A stretch of DNA of 64,000 nt from Sporosarcina ureae. Lineage in GTDB: Bacteria > Bacillota > Bacilli > Bacillales_A > Planococcaceae. The notes beneath the pieces were generated by a model. That model had not been told where the DNA came from. It did not search any database and saw only the letters and a list, made by a program, of their open reading frames with translations. The DNA is taken from NCBI RefSeq assembly GCF_002109325.1, contig NZ_CP015348.1, forward strand, positions 1,068,501 through 1,132,500. Direction: 5' to 3'. Position numbers and translations under genes: made by a program. Positions 29,082 through 36,763 of this stretch are shown here, one piece after another. Every line of letters starts with the position of its first letter. Positions within the stretch are counted from its first letter, which is position 1.

Positions 29082-29861
29082 TTGAAGAAAGAACTGATTG
29101 ACCACTTGGGAAGAACCGTTGTTTATAATTTTCCACCGAAACGAATCGTTACCTTATGTCCAGGTATTACAGAAACATTATTCGGAATTGGTTTGGAAAA
29201 TGAAATTGTCGGACGCACACGATATTGTATCTATCCAGAACATGCAAAAAGTGTTCCAGCTGTAGCAGGGACGAAAGATCTGAAGTTGGACATGATACAT
29301 GAAGTACAACCTGATTTGATTATTATGGAAAAAGAAGAAAATACAAAAGAGATGGTTGAAACGCTTGCCGAGTTCTATCCTGTATATGTAGCGGAAGTGC
29401 AAACCATTCCAGATGCCTATCGAATGATTACAGATATGGGAGCATTGACAGATCGCGAGCAACAGTCGGAATCGCTCGTTTCTGAAATCAAACAAGCATT
29501 TTCAGAACTTCCTACTCTCCCTGCTGCGCGAGTTGCCTACGTTATTTGGCGAAAGCCCTATATGGTTGCGGGTAAGGATACCTACATCAATTCGTTGTTG
29601 CAAAAACTTGGCTTCATCACGCCCTTTGCTGAATCAGCTGACCGCTATCCAGTAGTAACGGAAGAACAATTTAAAGAAGCAAATCTCGATTTAGTATTGC
29701 TGTCATCTGAACCTTATCCATTTAAAGAAAAACAGCAAGTGCAGTTCCAAGAAATGCTACCCGATTCAGCGATTCAGCTAATTGACGGCGAAATGTTCTG
29801 GTATGGCGTTCGGATGCTTGAAGGCGCCAAGTATTTTAAAGACTTTTCATTCGACGTGTGA
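29082..29861 (+). CDS. BtuF-like helical-backbone metal/cobalamin-binding protein without signal
   Basis: A 259-residue protein of the periplasmic-binding fold used for cobalamin or iron-siderophore (class III) uptake. Hallmarks are PKRIVTLCPGITETLFGIG (about 19-37), NEIVGRTRYC and PDLIIMEKEEN. Unlike true substrate-binding proteins it lacks a signal peptide or lipobox, and no transporter gene adjoins it, so it is probably cytoplasmic. The TTG at 29082 lies 10 bases after AAAGGAGG. Confidence 0.8.
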   Translation: MKKELIDHLGRTVVYNFPPKRIVTLCPGITETLFGIGLENEIVGRTRYCIYPEHAKSVPAVAGTKDLKLDMIHEVQPDLIIMEKEENTKEMVETLAEFYPVYVAEVQTIPDAYRMITDMGALTDREQQSESLVSEIKQAFSELPTLPAARVAYVIWRKPYMVAGKDTYINSLLQKLGFITPFAESADRYPVVTEEQFKEANLDLVLLSSEPYPFKEKQQVQFQEMLPDSAIQLIDGEMFWYGVRMLEGAKYFKDFSFDV

Positions 29862-29862
29862 A

Positions 29863-30255
29863 TTACTTCGTTCCATTAAATATGGTAGACATTCGAATCG
29901 CATGCTCCATATCATCATGTAAAGCGATAAAAATCGGATCATATGCCTCTTCAGAAGGAATGGTCAAAAACAATTCTTTACATTGCTCTACTGATTCGAG
30001 TTCGAAAACTAGCGCATTTTTAGCTGACTCTTTAAAATTAGTACAAGGCGCCGGCTTTTTCGGATTCGGCACAAACTCGTTTGTTAGAATATAATACAAT
30101 TGCTGGAACATCTCATAATGACTTTTTTCATCCTCATACGCGTGGCGAATGAATTCCTGCCATAGCAAATCATTCGTCAGCTGATACATGGACTTATAAT
30201 AAAAATACGTTTTATACTTTTCCTCTACCGCATTGCGTAGTTGAGTAACAAACAC
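29863..30255 (-). CDS. Ferritin-like/rubrerythrin-type small protein
   Basis: A 130-residue, four-helix-type protein with spaced acidic and His residues (EEKYKTYFYYKSM, HAYEDEKSHYEMF, ALHDDMEHAIRMS). These suggest a ferritin-like di-metal site, as in small YhjR-like Bacillus proteins. The ExxH-type pairs are present but the set is not canonical. The start is a GTG at 30255 after AAAGGATGAG. It ends 1 bp from the convergent BtuF-like gene. Confidence 0.65.
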   Translation of the reverse strand: MFVTQLRNAVEEKYKTYFYYKSMYQLTNDLLWQEFIRHAYEDEKSHYEMFQQLYYILTNEFVPNPKKPAPCTNFKESAKNALVFELESVEQCKELFLTIPSEEAYDPIFIALHDDMEHAIRMSTIFNGTK

Positions 30256-30339
30256 ACACTCATCCTTTCGTTCCTTTTGGTCAGTTTATGAAACGAGCGG
30301 ACAGGATATCACTAATGGAACCATAAAGGAGAAAACAAG

Positions 30340-30543
30340 ATGCTACAACACTTCAACCATAAAAAGATGTTCGCGGACACTGATTTGCCTGGATGGACGA
30401 TCTCATTTTATTACCAAAACAAGCAATACAAAGGTGACTACCACAAAGACGGCACGGTCAACTGGACAAACGGCACGCCACCTGACGAAGAAAATGTTCT
30501 CAAAATGGTGCACGATCTCATGACTTTCCACGTTTATGAATGA
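30340..30543 (+). CDS. yheE: YheE family small protein (DUF5342)
   Basis: A 67-residue soluble protein with a conserved pattern: FADTDLPGWTISFYYQNKQY, YHKDGTVNWTNG and a C-terminal MVHDLMTFHVYE. It matches YheE of B. subtilis in size and end sequence. Function unknown. AAAGGAG precedes the ATG. Confidence 0.85.
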   Translation: MLQHFNHKKMFADTDLPGWTISFYYQNKQYKGDYHKDGTVNWTNGTPPDEENVLKMVHDLMTFHVYE

Positions 30544-30587
30544 GACCATCCTAAATCGACCATCCTTTAACTAGAGGAGGTGCTTTT

Positions 30588-30740
30588 ATGGGCAGAGAAC
30601 AATCAAAAGGCAAAAAGCAATTGGAAAAAGAGCGTCTAAAGGTACAGAACGAAAAAACCGAAAACGTCTTCGAAGACAAAAGCCGCATCCCCAACGAGCA
30701 AAACGCCTTTAAGGAAACCCAGCCACAATACGGCGAGTAA
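30588..30740 (+). CDS. Very small Lys/Glu/Gln-rich protein
   Basis: A 50-residue hydrophilic peptide (MGREQSKGKKQLEKERLK...NEQNAFKETQPQYGE) with a perfect AGAGGAGGTG Shine-Dalgarno and a strong terminator behind it. It follows yheE by 44 bp and is probably cotranscribed. Composition resembles small spore or stress peptides, but I do not recognise a family. Confidence 0.75.
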   Translation: MGREQSKGKKQLEKERLKVQNEKTENVFEDKSRIPNEQNAFKETQPQYGE

Positions 30741-30752
30741 ATGCATGTCCTA

Positions 30753-30803
30753 AGACTGAAGACTAATCCCTTTTAAAAGGACTTGGTCTTCAGTCTTTTA
30801 TTA
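30753..30803 (+). terminator. Terminator after yheE and the small gene
   Basis: AGACTGAAGAC/GTCTTCAGTCT stem with a secondary CCTTTT/AAAAGG stem in the loop, followed by TTTATTAATTT. Confidence 0.88.
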
Positions 30804-30997
30804 ATTTCTTCAGCGTATTAACAAAACAAAAATAGTTACTAGCTGTAGCACTTCTCTTCTTATCTATAGCTATCGATCGACACATTTTGCATCCCTAAAC
30901 CGTTTTTTTCTATTCTGTAAGCAAATCGAATTGTATTTTCTCTATAAATAAATTATTATGAAAGATAACTAACATTACTTTACAGGAGGTGTACGCT

Positions 30998-31078
30998 TTG
31001 TTCTTTTCCCTCATCTGGGTTAAGTGCGAAGCTATTATTTGGATATTGCCATACGCTTGGCAGCTTTTGCTGCCTTGA
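30998..31078 (+). CDS. Leader frame overlapping the CNNM gene, or its displaced start
   Basis: A TTG with an excellent AGGAGGTG Shine-Dalgarno opens a 26-codon hydrophobic frame (MFFSLIWVKCEAI...) that ends inside the next gene in another frame. One extra base near 31023 would fuse its first nine codons to the transporter frame (WVK-VRSYYLDI). It may be a translated leader or evidence of a frameshift. Which one cannot be decided from sequence. Confidence 0.4.
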   Translation: MFFSLIWVKCEAIIWILPYAWQLLLP

Positions 31079-32376
31079 TCGCAGTCACCGCTTTTTTTGT
31101 TGCGTGTGAATTTGCAATCGTGAAAGTCCGCTCATCACGTCTCGACCAACTGATCGACGAAGGTAATCAACGCGCGGTTCTCTCAAAAAAAATTGCCGAT
31201 AATTTAGATGAATACTTATCTGCTTGTCAGCTCGGAATTACGATTTCGGCACTTGGCCTAGGTATGCTTGGGGAACCAACAGTACGTATGATGTTGGCTC
31301 CAGTTTTCGATACGTTTACTTTGGATGCTAATGTCGAAACTATTCTTTCCTTCACTATCGCTTTAGCGATTGTTACCTATTTGCATGTCGTGGTAGGAGA
31401 ACTAGCTCCAAAGACCATCGCATTGCACAAGGCGGAAGAATTATCCCTATCCCTTTCCGTACCACTGAATGTATTTTACCGTCTCATGTACCCGATCATT
31501 AAAGGGATGAACGGATCGGCACGTCTTGTTACACGATTGCTAGGCTTCAAATCCATTTCCGAATTAGAAGTAGGACACACAGAAGAAGAGTTGCGCATCA
31601 TCTTATCCGATAGCTTGCGTAGCGGTGAAATTAACCAGTCTGAATACAAATATGTAAATCGTATTTTTGAGTTTGATGATCGAGTCGCAAAGGAAATTAT
31701 GCTGCCACGAACTGAAATGATGACAGTCGATAAAGAAATGACGTTATCCGAAGTATTTGAACTACTAGGAGTAGAACAGTTTACACGTTATCCAATTATC
31801 GATGGCGACAAAGATCATGTCATCGGATTGATCAACATGAAACATTTACTGACTGCGTATATTAAAGACCCGACGAACGGTAGTAAATCTGTTATGCACT
31901 ATATGCAGCCGATTATTCGCGTTATTGAAACTATCCCAATTGGAGATTTACTCTTAAAAATCCAACGTGAACGGATTCATATGGCTATTTTATTAGATGA
32001 ATATGGTGGAACTTCAGGACTCGTCACCATCGAGGATATCTTGGAAGAAATCGTTGGCGAAATCCGCGATGAATTCGACTTGGATGAACTACCTGAACTT
32101 CAAATAGTTGATACAGATCATTATATTCTAGACGCTAAAATGCTGATTGAAAACGTCAATCATGCATTAGGCATAGAAATTCTCGAAGATGACATTGATA
32201 CGATCGGCGGTTGGTTCATGGATCAACGCTTTGAAGCTATACAAGGTGAGAAGATTATCGAACAAGGATATGAGTTTACTGTCAAAGAAGTAGACGGCAA
32301 TCACATTCTTTACTTGGAAGCCAAAAAACAACCCCCCGATCATGCAACTAATGAAGTTACCGATGCGTCAAAATAA
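31024..32376 (+). CDS. CNNM/CorC-family transporter (hemolysin C-like, DUF21-CBS)
   Basis: A 450-residue membrane protein with a DUF21 domain of three to four spans (about 8-28, 60-80, 100-125, 135-160; ACEFAIVKVRSSRLDQL, then ELAPKTIALHKAE), two CBS domains (about 215-330, MLPRTEMMTVDKE...RYPIIDGDKDHVIGLI) and a C-terminal CorC_HlyC domain (about 345-435). The family exports Mg2+ or helps resist Mg2+ or Co2+. The only start in this frame is GTG at 31024, which lacks a good Shine-Dalgarno. A strong one lies 30 bp upstream in another frame. Confidence 0.9.
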   Translation: MRSYYLDIAIRLAAFAALIAVTAFFVACEFAIVKVRSSRLDQLIDEGNQRAVLSKKIADNLDEYLSACQLGITISALGLGMLGEPTVRMMLAPVFDTFTLDANVETILSFTIALAIVTYLHVVVGELAPKTIALHKAEELSLSLSVPLNVFYRLMYPIIKGMNGSARLVTRLLGFKSISELEVGHTEEELRIILSDSLRSGEINQSEYKYVNRIFEFDDRVAKEIMLPRTEMMTVDKEMTLSEVFELLGVEQFTRYPIIDGDKDHVIGLINMKHLLTAYIKDPTNGSKSVMHYMQPIIRVIETIPIGDLLLKIQRERIHMAILLDEYGGTSGLVTIEDILEEIVGEIRDEFDLDELPELQIVDTDHYILDAKMLIENVNHALGIEILEDDIDTIGGWFMDQRFEAIQGEKIIEQGYEFTVKEVDGNHILYLEAKKQPPDHATNEVTDASK

Positions 32377-32410
32377 AAGCTTTCCCGCCTAAACGGGAAA
32401 GCTTTTATCT
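32375..32410 (+). terminator. Terminator of the CNNM gene
   Basis: AAAAGCTTTCCCG/CGGGAAAGCTTTT, 13-bp perfect stem. It begins at the stop codon. Confidence 0.85.
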
Positions 32411-32436
32411 ATTATCCTATCGTAAGGAGTGACTAT

Positions 32437-32856
32437 ATGAATAAAAAACAGGAAAACTGGCTTCTCGCTATGTGGTCCGTTGCACTTATCGCGACACTCG
32501 GTTCTTTATATTTTTCTGAAATTAAAGGCTATGTCCCCTGTACAATGTGCTGGTATCAACGGATATTCATGTATCCGATTGTATTGATTGGCCTACTCGC
32601 GCTCATACAAAAAAACGTGACGATTGCGTGGACTACTGCCTCACTTTCATTTATTGGAGGTTGTATTTCTCTTTATCACTACGGTATTCAAAAACTAACG
32701 TTCTTACAAGATAGTGCACCCGTATGTGGTGGTGTTTCATGTACAGGCGCATACATCAATTATTTGGGTTTCATTACAATTCCTTTCCTAGCACTAGTAG
32801 CATTCGCTTTTATTTTCATCGCAAGTCTTGTACTCTTAAAACAAACGAAGGAGTGA
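32437..32856 (+). CDS. bdbC: Thiol-disulfide oxidoreductase BdbC (DsbB family)
   Basis: A 139-residue membrane protein with four spans that re-oxidises a DsbA-like partner using quinone. Active cysteine pairs are C35-TM-C38 and C97/C102 (VCGGVSC). The sequence IATLGSLYFSEI and the end NYLGFITIPFLALVAF follow BdbC of B. subtilis closely. AAGGAGTG precedes the ATG. The next gene, 6 bp downstream, encodes a thioredoxin-fold partner. Confidence 0.93.
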   Translation: MNKKQENWLLAMWSVALIATLGSLYFSEIKGYVPCTMCWYQRIFMYPIVLIGLLALIQKNVTIAWTTASLSFIGGCISLYHYGIQKLTFLQDSAPVCGGVSCTGAYINYLGFITIPFLALVAFAFIFIASLVLLKQTKE

Positions 32857-32862
32857 AATACA

Positions 32863-33336
32863 TTGAAAAAATTATTAGCTATTGGTGGAGTGATTGTCGT
32901 GATCTTTATTTTGATCATCGTCCTCAATAATAAATCCAATGAAACAAAACTGGCTAAAAATCCGTACGGCACAGATAATCTACAACAATCTACAATTGAT
33001 TTATTAGACAATGAAAGTTATCAGAACGTTGCACTTCCTGAAGAAATCTTCAAACAGATTGAAAGTGGCGAACCCACAACCGTTTATTACTTCAGTCCAG
33101 ACTGTCCACATTGTATGGATATGACACCTCGTCTAATGCCAATTGCAGACGAATATGATGCACATGTCTATCAATACAATATGTTGGAGTTCAGCGATCA
33201 GATAAAACAGGAATACGATGTAACAGCATGGCCTACTCTCGTTCATTATAAAGATGGGAAAGAACAAGGCAGAACGGTTGGTTCACAACCTGATGACCAA
33301 ATCAGAGCATTTTTTGATGAATTCGAAAGCAAATAA
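32863..33336 (+). CDS. Membrane-anchored thioredoxin-fold protein
   Basis: A 157-residue protein with one N-terminal anchor (about 3-21) and an extracellular thioredoxin domain carrying C81-PH-C84. This CPHC active site is more typical of DsbA-like oxidases than of reducing thioredoxins, and AWPT gives the cis-proline. It is likely the disulfide donor or partner of BdbC. It is shorter than BdbD (about 220), lacking the large helical insertion. TTG start with AAGGAGTG upstream. Confidence 0.82.
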   Translation: MKKLLAIGGVIVVIFILIIVLNNKSNETKLAKNPYGTDNLQQSTIDLLDNESYQNVALPEEIFKQIESGEPTTVYYFSPDCPHCMDMTPRLMPIADEYDAHVYQYNMLEFSDQIKQEYDVTAWPTLVHYKDGKEQGRTVGSQPDDQIRAFFDEFESK

Positions 33337-33349
33337 GGAGACTACGTAG

Positions 33350-34192
33350 ATGACAAGTTTTCATTATACAACTGAAACACCGGGCGAGACGATTGAAAAA
33401 TTACTAAGAGAACAATGGCAAGGCGGAAAGAAGTCTGTCCATCAAATGCGTATGGACAAAAGTGTAACAGATACAGAAGGACAACCCGTTGAATGGAAGG
33501 AACCCCTTCCTGAAGGGACGGAACTAATCTTCGGTTTTAATGACGCACAGTCTTCATATAAACCGGAACCTTCAAACTCCTTAAACGTTCTGTGGGAAGA
33601 CGAGCATGTACTAGCAGTATTCAAGCCTGCTGGTCTGTCCGTACACCCAGAACGCTTGCCAGGGACCGGCACATTGATGAATGAAGTCATGGGCTATATC
33701 GAAGCCAAAGGTGGAAGCTATGCAGAACATATTCACCGCTTAGACCAGCATACGTCGGGCGTTTTACTTATTGCAAAGAATCCATTGGCAAAGACATTAT
33801 TCGACCGCATGCTGGAGCAGAATCAAATCGAACGGTATTATACTGCCGAGCTTGAAGGCCAGCTAAGAAAACCACGTGGCACAATCAACATGCCCATCGG
33901 TAAAGACCGCAGTCATGCTACAAGACGCAGGGTATCCCCTTCTGGCCAATCCGCGGTCACGCATTTTAAAGTGCTCGAGCGCAAAGCGGATACAACTCTT
34001 GTTGAAGCACAGTTGGAAACAGGCCGAACACACCAGATCCGTGTTCATTTCTCACATATGGGTCACCCTGTCGTCGGAGATCAGCTGTATGGCAACGAGA
34101 CGATTACCAGAGGTCCATATAAGCTAGTCGCTTCCAAAGTGGCTTTCACACATCCTATTACGTCAGAGATGATTGTAATCGAAACTGAATAA
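33350..34192 (+). CDS. RluA-family RNA pseudouridine synthase
   Basis: A 280-residue pseudouridine synthase. The catalytic motif HRLDQHTSGVLL (about 128-139) carries the essential Asp, and TGRTHQIRVHF (about 224-234) is the second family block. The N-terminal ~75 residues take the place of an S4 domain but are weakly conserved. YhcT of B. subtilis is the nearest by pattern. The target uridine is unknown. It is the last gene of the bdbC-thioredoxin-rlu operon. Confidence 0.9.
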   Translation: MTSFHYTTETPGETIEKLLREQWQGGKKSVHQMRMDKSVTDTEGQPVEWKEPLPEGTELIFGFNDAQSSYKPEPSNSLNVLWEDEHVLAVFKPAGLSVHPERLPGTGTLMNEVMGYIEAKGGSYAEHIHRLDQHTSGVLLIAKNPLAKTLFDRMLEQNQIERYYTAELEGQLRKPRGTINMPIGKDRSHATRRRVSPSGQSAVTHFKVLERKADTTLVEAQLETGRTHQIRVHFSHMGHPVVGDQLYGNETITRGPYKLVASKVAFTHPITSEMIVIETE

Positions 34193-34200
34193 AATTAAAC

Positions 34201-34250
34201 AGAGCTGTCCAAGAGATCGTAGTATTACGACTTCTTGTGACAGCTCTTTT
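34201..34250 (+). terminator. Terminator after the pseudouridine synthase
   Basis: AGAGCTGTC/GACAGCTCT with inner pairs in a 29-base loop, then TTTTC. Confidence 0.8.
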
Positions 34251-34312
34251 CTATTCTCGTTAGAAGAAGTAAAGTTGCAGTAGCTAGAGGGGGTTTAGGG
34301 GTGGGGATTTCG

Positions 34313-34370
34313 AGTGCAATGACGTGCTCTCAACGCTTCGCTTATGTTCGCAAAGTAAATAGAGGATACT
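34313..34370. repeat. Fragment of the mosaic element's inner module
   Basis: CGAGTGCAATGACGTGCTC-CAACGCTTCGCTT-TTCGCAAAG parallels the inner module of the element at 19403 (GTGCAAAGACGTGCTCCTAACG). Confidence 0.55.
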
Positions 34371-34408
34371 TTTTATTGTGCATTAAAGTAAGTTTTGTAA
34401 TAGGTTTT

Positions 34409-34715
34409 GAACTTTAGAACTTGAATTAAAATAAGTTAAAACAAAACAATAATTCACATACTATCACCAATGAGCGATTTAAGTACCCCTACTATCAAAG
34501 TAGGATGGAAGCGGAAGTTGGCGGCGACTCCTGATGGATCAGCCCGATCAGGTGAGACAACTAAGAGAGCGAGAGCCGTAGCGAAGGACGGCTTTTGCGA
34601 GTAAAAGCGAAGCGTTAGGAGCACATCTTTGCACTAGCGAACAGTTGGCTCACCGCGGGCCCATAGGAAAGCGTCCGCCAACTGGAGCTTCCATCCCGAA
34701 CCACTCACAAACTCA
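34409..34715. repeat. Mosaic palindromic repeat element, copy 2, with inverted inner module
   Basis: The left flank (TTGAACTT..., then AATGAGCGAT-TAAGTACC) matches the flank of copy 1. The outer arms GGATGGAAGCGGAAGTTGG and CCAACTGGAGCTTCCATCC are in the same orientation as in copy 1. The inner module AGAGCCGTAGCG...AGGAGCACATCTTTGCAC is the reverse complement of that in copy 1 and lies after, not before, the GGATCAGC-GAGACAAC module. Together with the fragment at 34313 this fills the gene-free stretch 34251-34781. Confidence 0.85.
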
Positions 34716-34773
34716 CTCTCCATTCCATTGCCTTGCCCTGAACTTAAGAAAGTTCAAGCACTATTTGCAGAAG

Positions 34774-34811
34774 CAAAAAAAATGCCCTGGAAGTGGTAGC
34801 TTCCAAGGCAT
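34774..34811 (-). terminator. Terminator of the MCP-like gene
   Basis: ATGCCCTGGAAG/CTTCCAAGGCAT stem. On the minus strand eight T residues follow. Confidence 0.9.
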
Positions 34812-34821
34812 CCATATTCAA

Positions 34822-35754
34822 CTACTTCACCAGCAACTGCTCAATCCCGCTCTCTAAGCGCTTATCCACTTCCTTCGCATCATGAATATGCTCCACAATC
34901 AACTCATGCGCAGAAGAAAATAAAGAATTCGCTTTCTGTAACTCTACCTGCATAAGCGCGGATAATTCATTCTGTTCCACAATCATCTTCTCAATAGAAG
35001 AAATATCCACCTGACTCCCTTGGACCGTCTCCAAAATATGATCAATTTTAGACGCAGTCTGCAAACTTACCGCCACACCTTGTTCAATCAACTTCGAACT
35101 CTTTTTCGTAGCCTCTAGCGCTTGCAAGATCTCCTCTTTTAAAGAATTCGTTAACTGCTGGATATCCTTTGTGCTAGTAGACGTGCTTTCCGCCAGCTTT
35201 CGAACTTCCTGTGCAACGACAGAAAACCCTTTGCCGTACTCTCCTGCTCTCGCTGCCTCAATTGAAGCATTCAATGCCAACAGATTCGTTTGCGCTGCGA
35301 TGTTTTCAATCACACCTACAATGGACTGAATCTCTACGGACCGATCGCTCAATTGCGTCATACTTTCTTCCGACTTCTCCATATGCGTGCCTAAATCATT
35401 CATAACTTGAGCCGTTAAACGGACATCCTCCGCTCCATTTTCCGCTTCTTTCACCATGTATAATGATTTTTCTTCCAATGAACGACCATTTTCATGCAGC
35501 TGCGCAGAAGACTTTGTCGTTTTCTCACTTAATTCCTGAATGATATGAAAGCTTGATTCAATATCAGATACTGCTTCACCTAAGACATTGTGCTGAGCGT
35601 TCACTTTCTCGTGTTGAGCGACTGCAGCAGTTAATTCTGTCTCTACTTGTTTAAATCGGCTGTTATCTGCTTGCTCGACTTCAACTGGTGTCGAATGTAC
35701 CGTCACCTTCTCTTCCACTACGCGCCGATCTGGCTGTCGTCTAAAGATCCCCAC
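34822..35754 (-). CDS. Soluble methyl-accepting chemotaxis-like protein
   Basis: A 310-residue cytoplasmic MCP-type signalling protein. It has no membrane span or signal peptide. Nearly the whole length is coiled coil, with the conserved signalling tip at about 150-195 ([21 protein letters not shown], then [13 protein letters not shown]). The N-terminal 40 residues are basic and variable, with no recognised sensor domain. The cue may therefore arrive via a partner or the short C-terminal region. GTG start at 35754 after AAGGGGG. Confidence 0.88.
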   Translation of the reverse strand: MGIFRRQPDRRVVEEKVTVHSTPVEVEQADNSRFKQVETELTAAVAQHEKVNAQHNVLGEAVSDIESSFHIIQELSEKTTKSSAQLHENGRSLEEKSLYMVKEAENGAEDVRLTAQVMNDLGTHMEKSEESMTQLSDRSVEIQSIVGVIENIAAQTNLLALNASIEAARAGEYGKGFSVVAQEVRKLAESTSTSTKDIQQLTNSLKEEILQALEATKKSSKLIEQGVAVSLQTASKIDHILETVQGSQVDISSIEKMIVEQNELSALMQVELQKANSLFSSAHELIVEHIHDAKEVDKRLESGIEQLLVK

Positions 35755-35783
35755 GTTACGTTCCCCCTTTTATCCAGATTTAT

Positions 35784-36608
35784 TTAAAACGAATCTGGAT
35801 TCTGACCTGTCCGTTCATCTTGATTTAATGCATTAATCAATGCCATATCAGAAAGCGTTAATTCGAAATCAACTATTTCACTATTTTCTTTAATCCGATC
35901 AAATGAAATCGATTTTGGGATGACAATCAATCCATTTTGGATATGCCATCTAATGATGACTTGCGCAACAGTCTTTCCGTGCTGTGCAGCAATCGCCATG
36001 AGTGTTGCATCTTCTAAAATTTGTCCCCTAGCTAATGGACTCCATGAAGTGACCGCGATTTGATGCTCGCTGCAAAACTGGCGCAATGGTTCTTGGGTTA
36101 GACGCGGGTGAACTTCTATTTGATTCACCATTGGTCGGATATTCGCAATCGCAAATATTTCTCGTAAATGGGCTTCATGATGATTGGAAACGCCTGTAGC
36201 TCGAATCAATTTTTCATCATATAATCTTTCAATTGCTCGATATGTATCCACATAGCTGCCTGTAACTGGCCAGTGTGTTAAATATAGATCTAGATAGTTC
36301 ATATCTAATCTCGTCAATGAACGCTCGAATGCACGCAATGTTTCATCATACCCTTGTTCGTCATTCCACACTTTGGATGTCACAAACAAATCTTCACGCG
36401 CGATACCCGTGTTACGGATTGCTTCACCTACAACTTGTTCATTTTCGTAAATAGATGCTGTATCAATTGCACGATAGCCTAATGAAACCGCTTTCTCAAC
36501 TGCTTGCATCGTTTGCTTCGGTTCTGTCATCTTATATGTACCTAAACCGAACTGCGGCATCTGCACGCCGTTACCTAGTATAACCATCTGATCAAAAATC
36601 GTTGACAT
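35784..36608 (-). CDS. Aldo/keto reductase
   Basis: A 274-residue NADPH-dependent aldo/keto reductase of the YvgN/YtbE type. It shows the TIM-barrel motifs GLGTYKM (about 22), DTASIYENE with the catalytic Tyr (about 49-57), TSKVWN with the Lys (about 77), LYLTHWPVTG (about 107) and PKSISFDRIKEN (about 228) for NADP binding. Such enzymes reduce small aldehydes, including methylglyoxal. GGAGGAG lies upstream of the ATG. Confidence 0.93.
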   Translation of the reverse strand: MSTIFDQMVILGNGVQMPQFGLGTYKMTEPKQTMQAVEKAVSLGYRAIDTASIYENEQVVGEAIRNTGIAREDLFVTSKVWNDEQGYDETLRAFERSLTRLDMNYLDLYLTHWPVTGSYVDTYRAIERLYDEKLIRATGVSNHHEAHLREIFAIANIRPMVNQIEVHPRLTQEPLRQFCSEHQIAVTSWSPLARGQILEDATLMAIAAQHGKTVAQVIIRWHIQNGLIVIPKSISFDRIKENSEIVDFELTLSDMALINALNQDERTGQNPDSF

Positions 36609-36679
36609 AATAACTCCTCCTCTATGAACTCATAGTGTAATTGTACATTATTTTACAGGTTTTACGAATACATTTTCGA

Positions 36680-36746
36680 TATAATAAGTTGATTTCTTTC
36701 ATAAAAACGAATATTATTGTCTATGGTCTTTACTATGTTCGTAATT
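36680..36746 (+). promoter_or_regulatory. Promoter -10 and paired PurR-like boxes upstream of the NCS2 permease
   Basis: TATAAT at 36680-36685 is a likely -10. Downstream, AAAAACGAATATT (CGAA at 36708) and, inverted, ATGTTCGTAATTT (TTCG at 36738) each match 11 of 13 positions of the PurBox consensus AWWWCCGAACWWT. They are separated as CGAA-N26-TTCG, close to the 24-25 seen in B. subtilis PurR operators. No purine riboswitch core is seen. Confidence 0.5.
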
Positions 36747-36763
36747 TAAGGAGAGAATACACT

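Noticed and set aside
36609..36763. Purine riboswitch upstream of the NCS2 permease
   Set aside because: The conserved loop-loop core and the TATA...GTTTC type segments of the purine aptamer are not visible. PurR-like boxes explain the region better.
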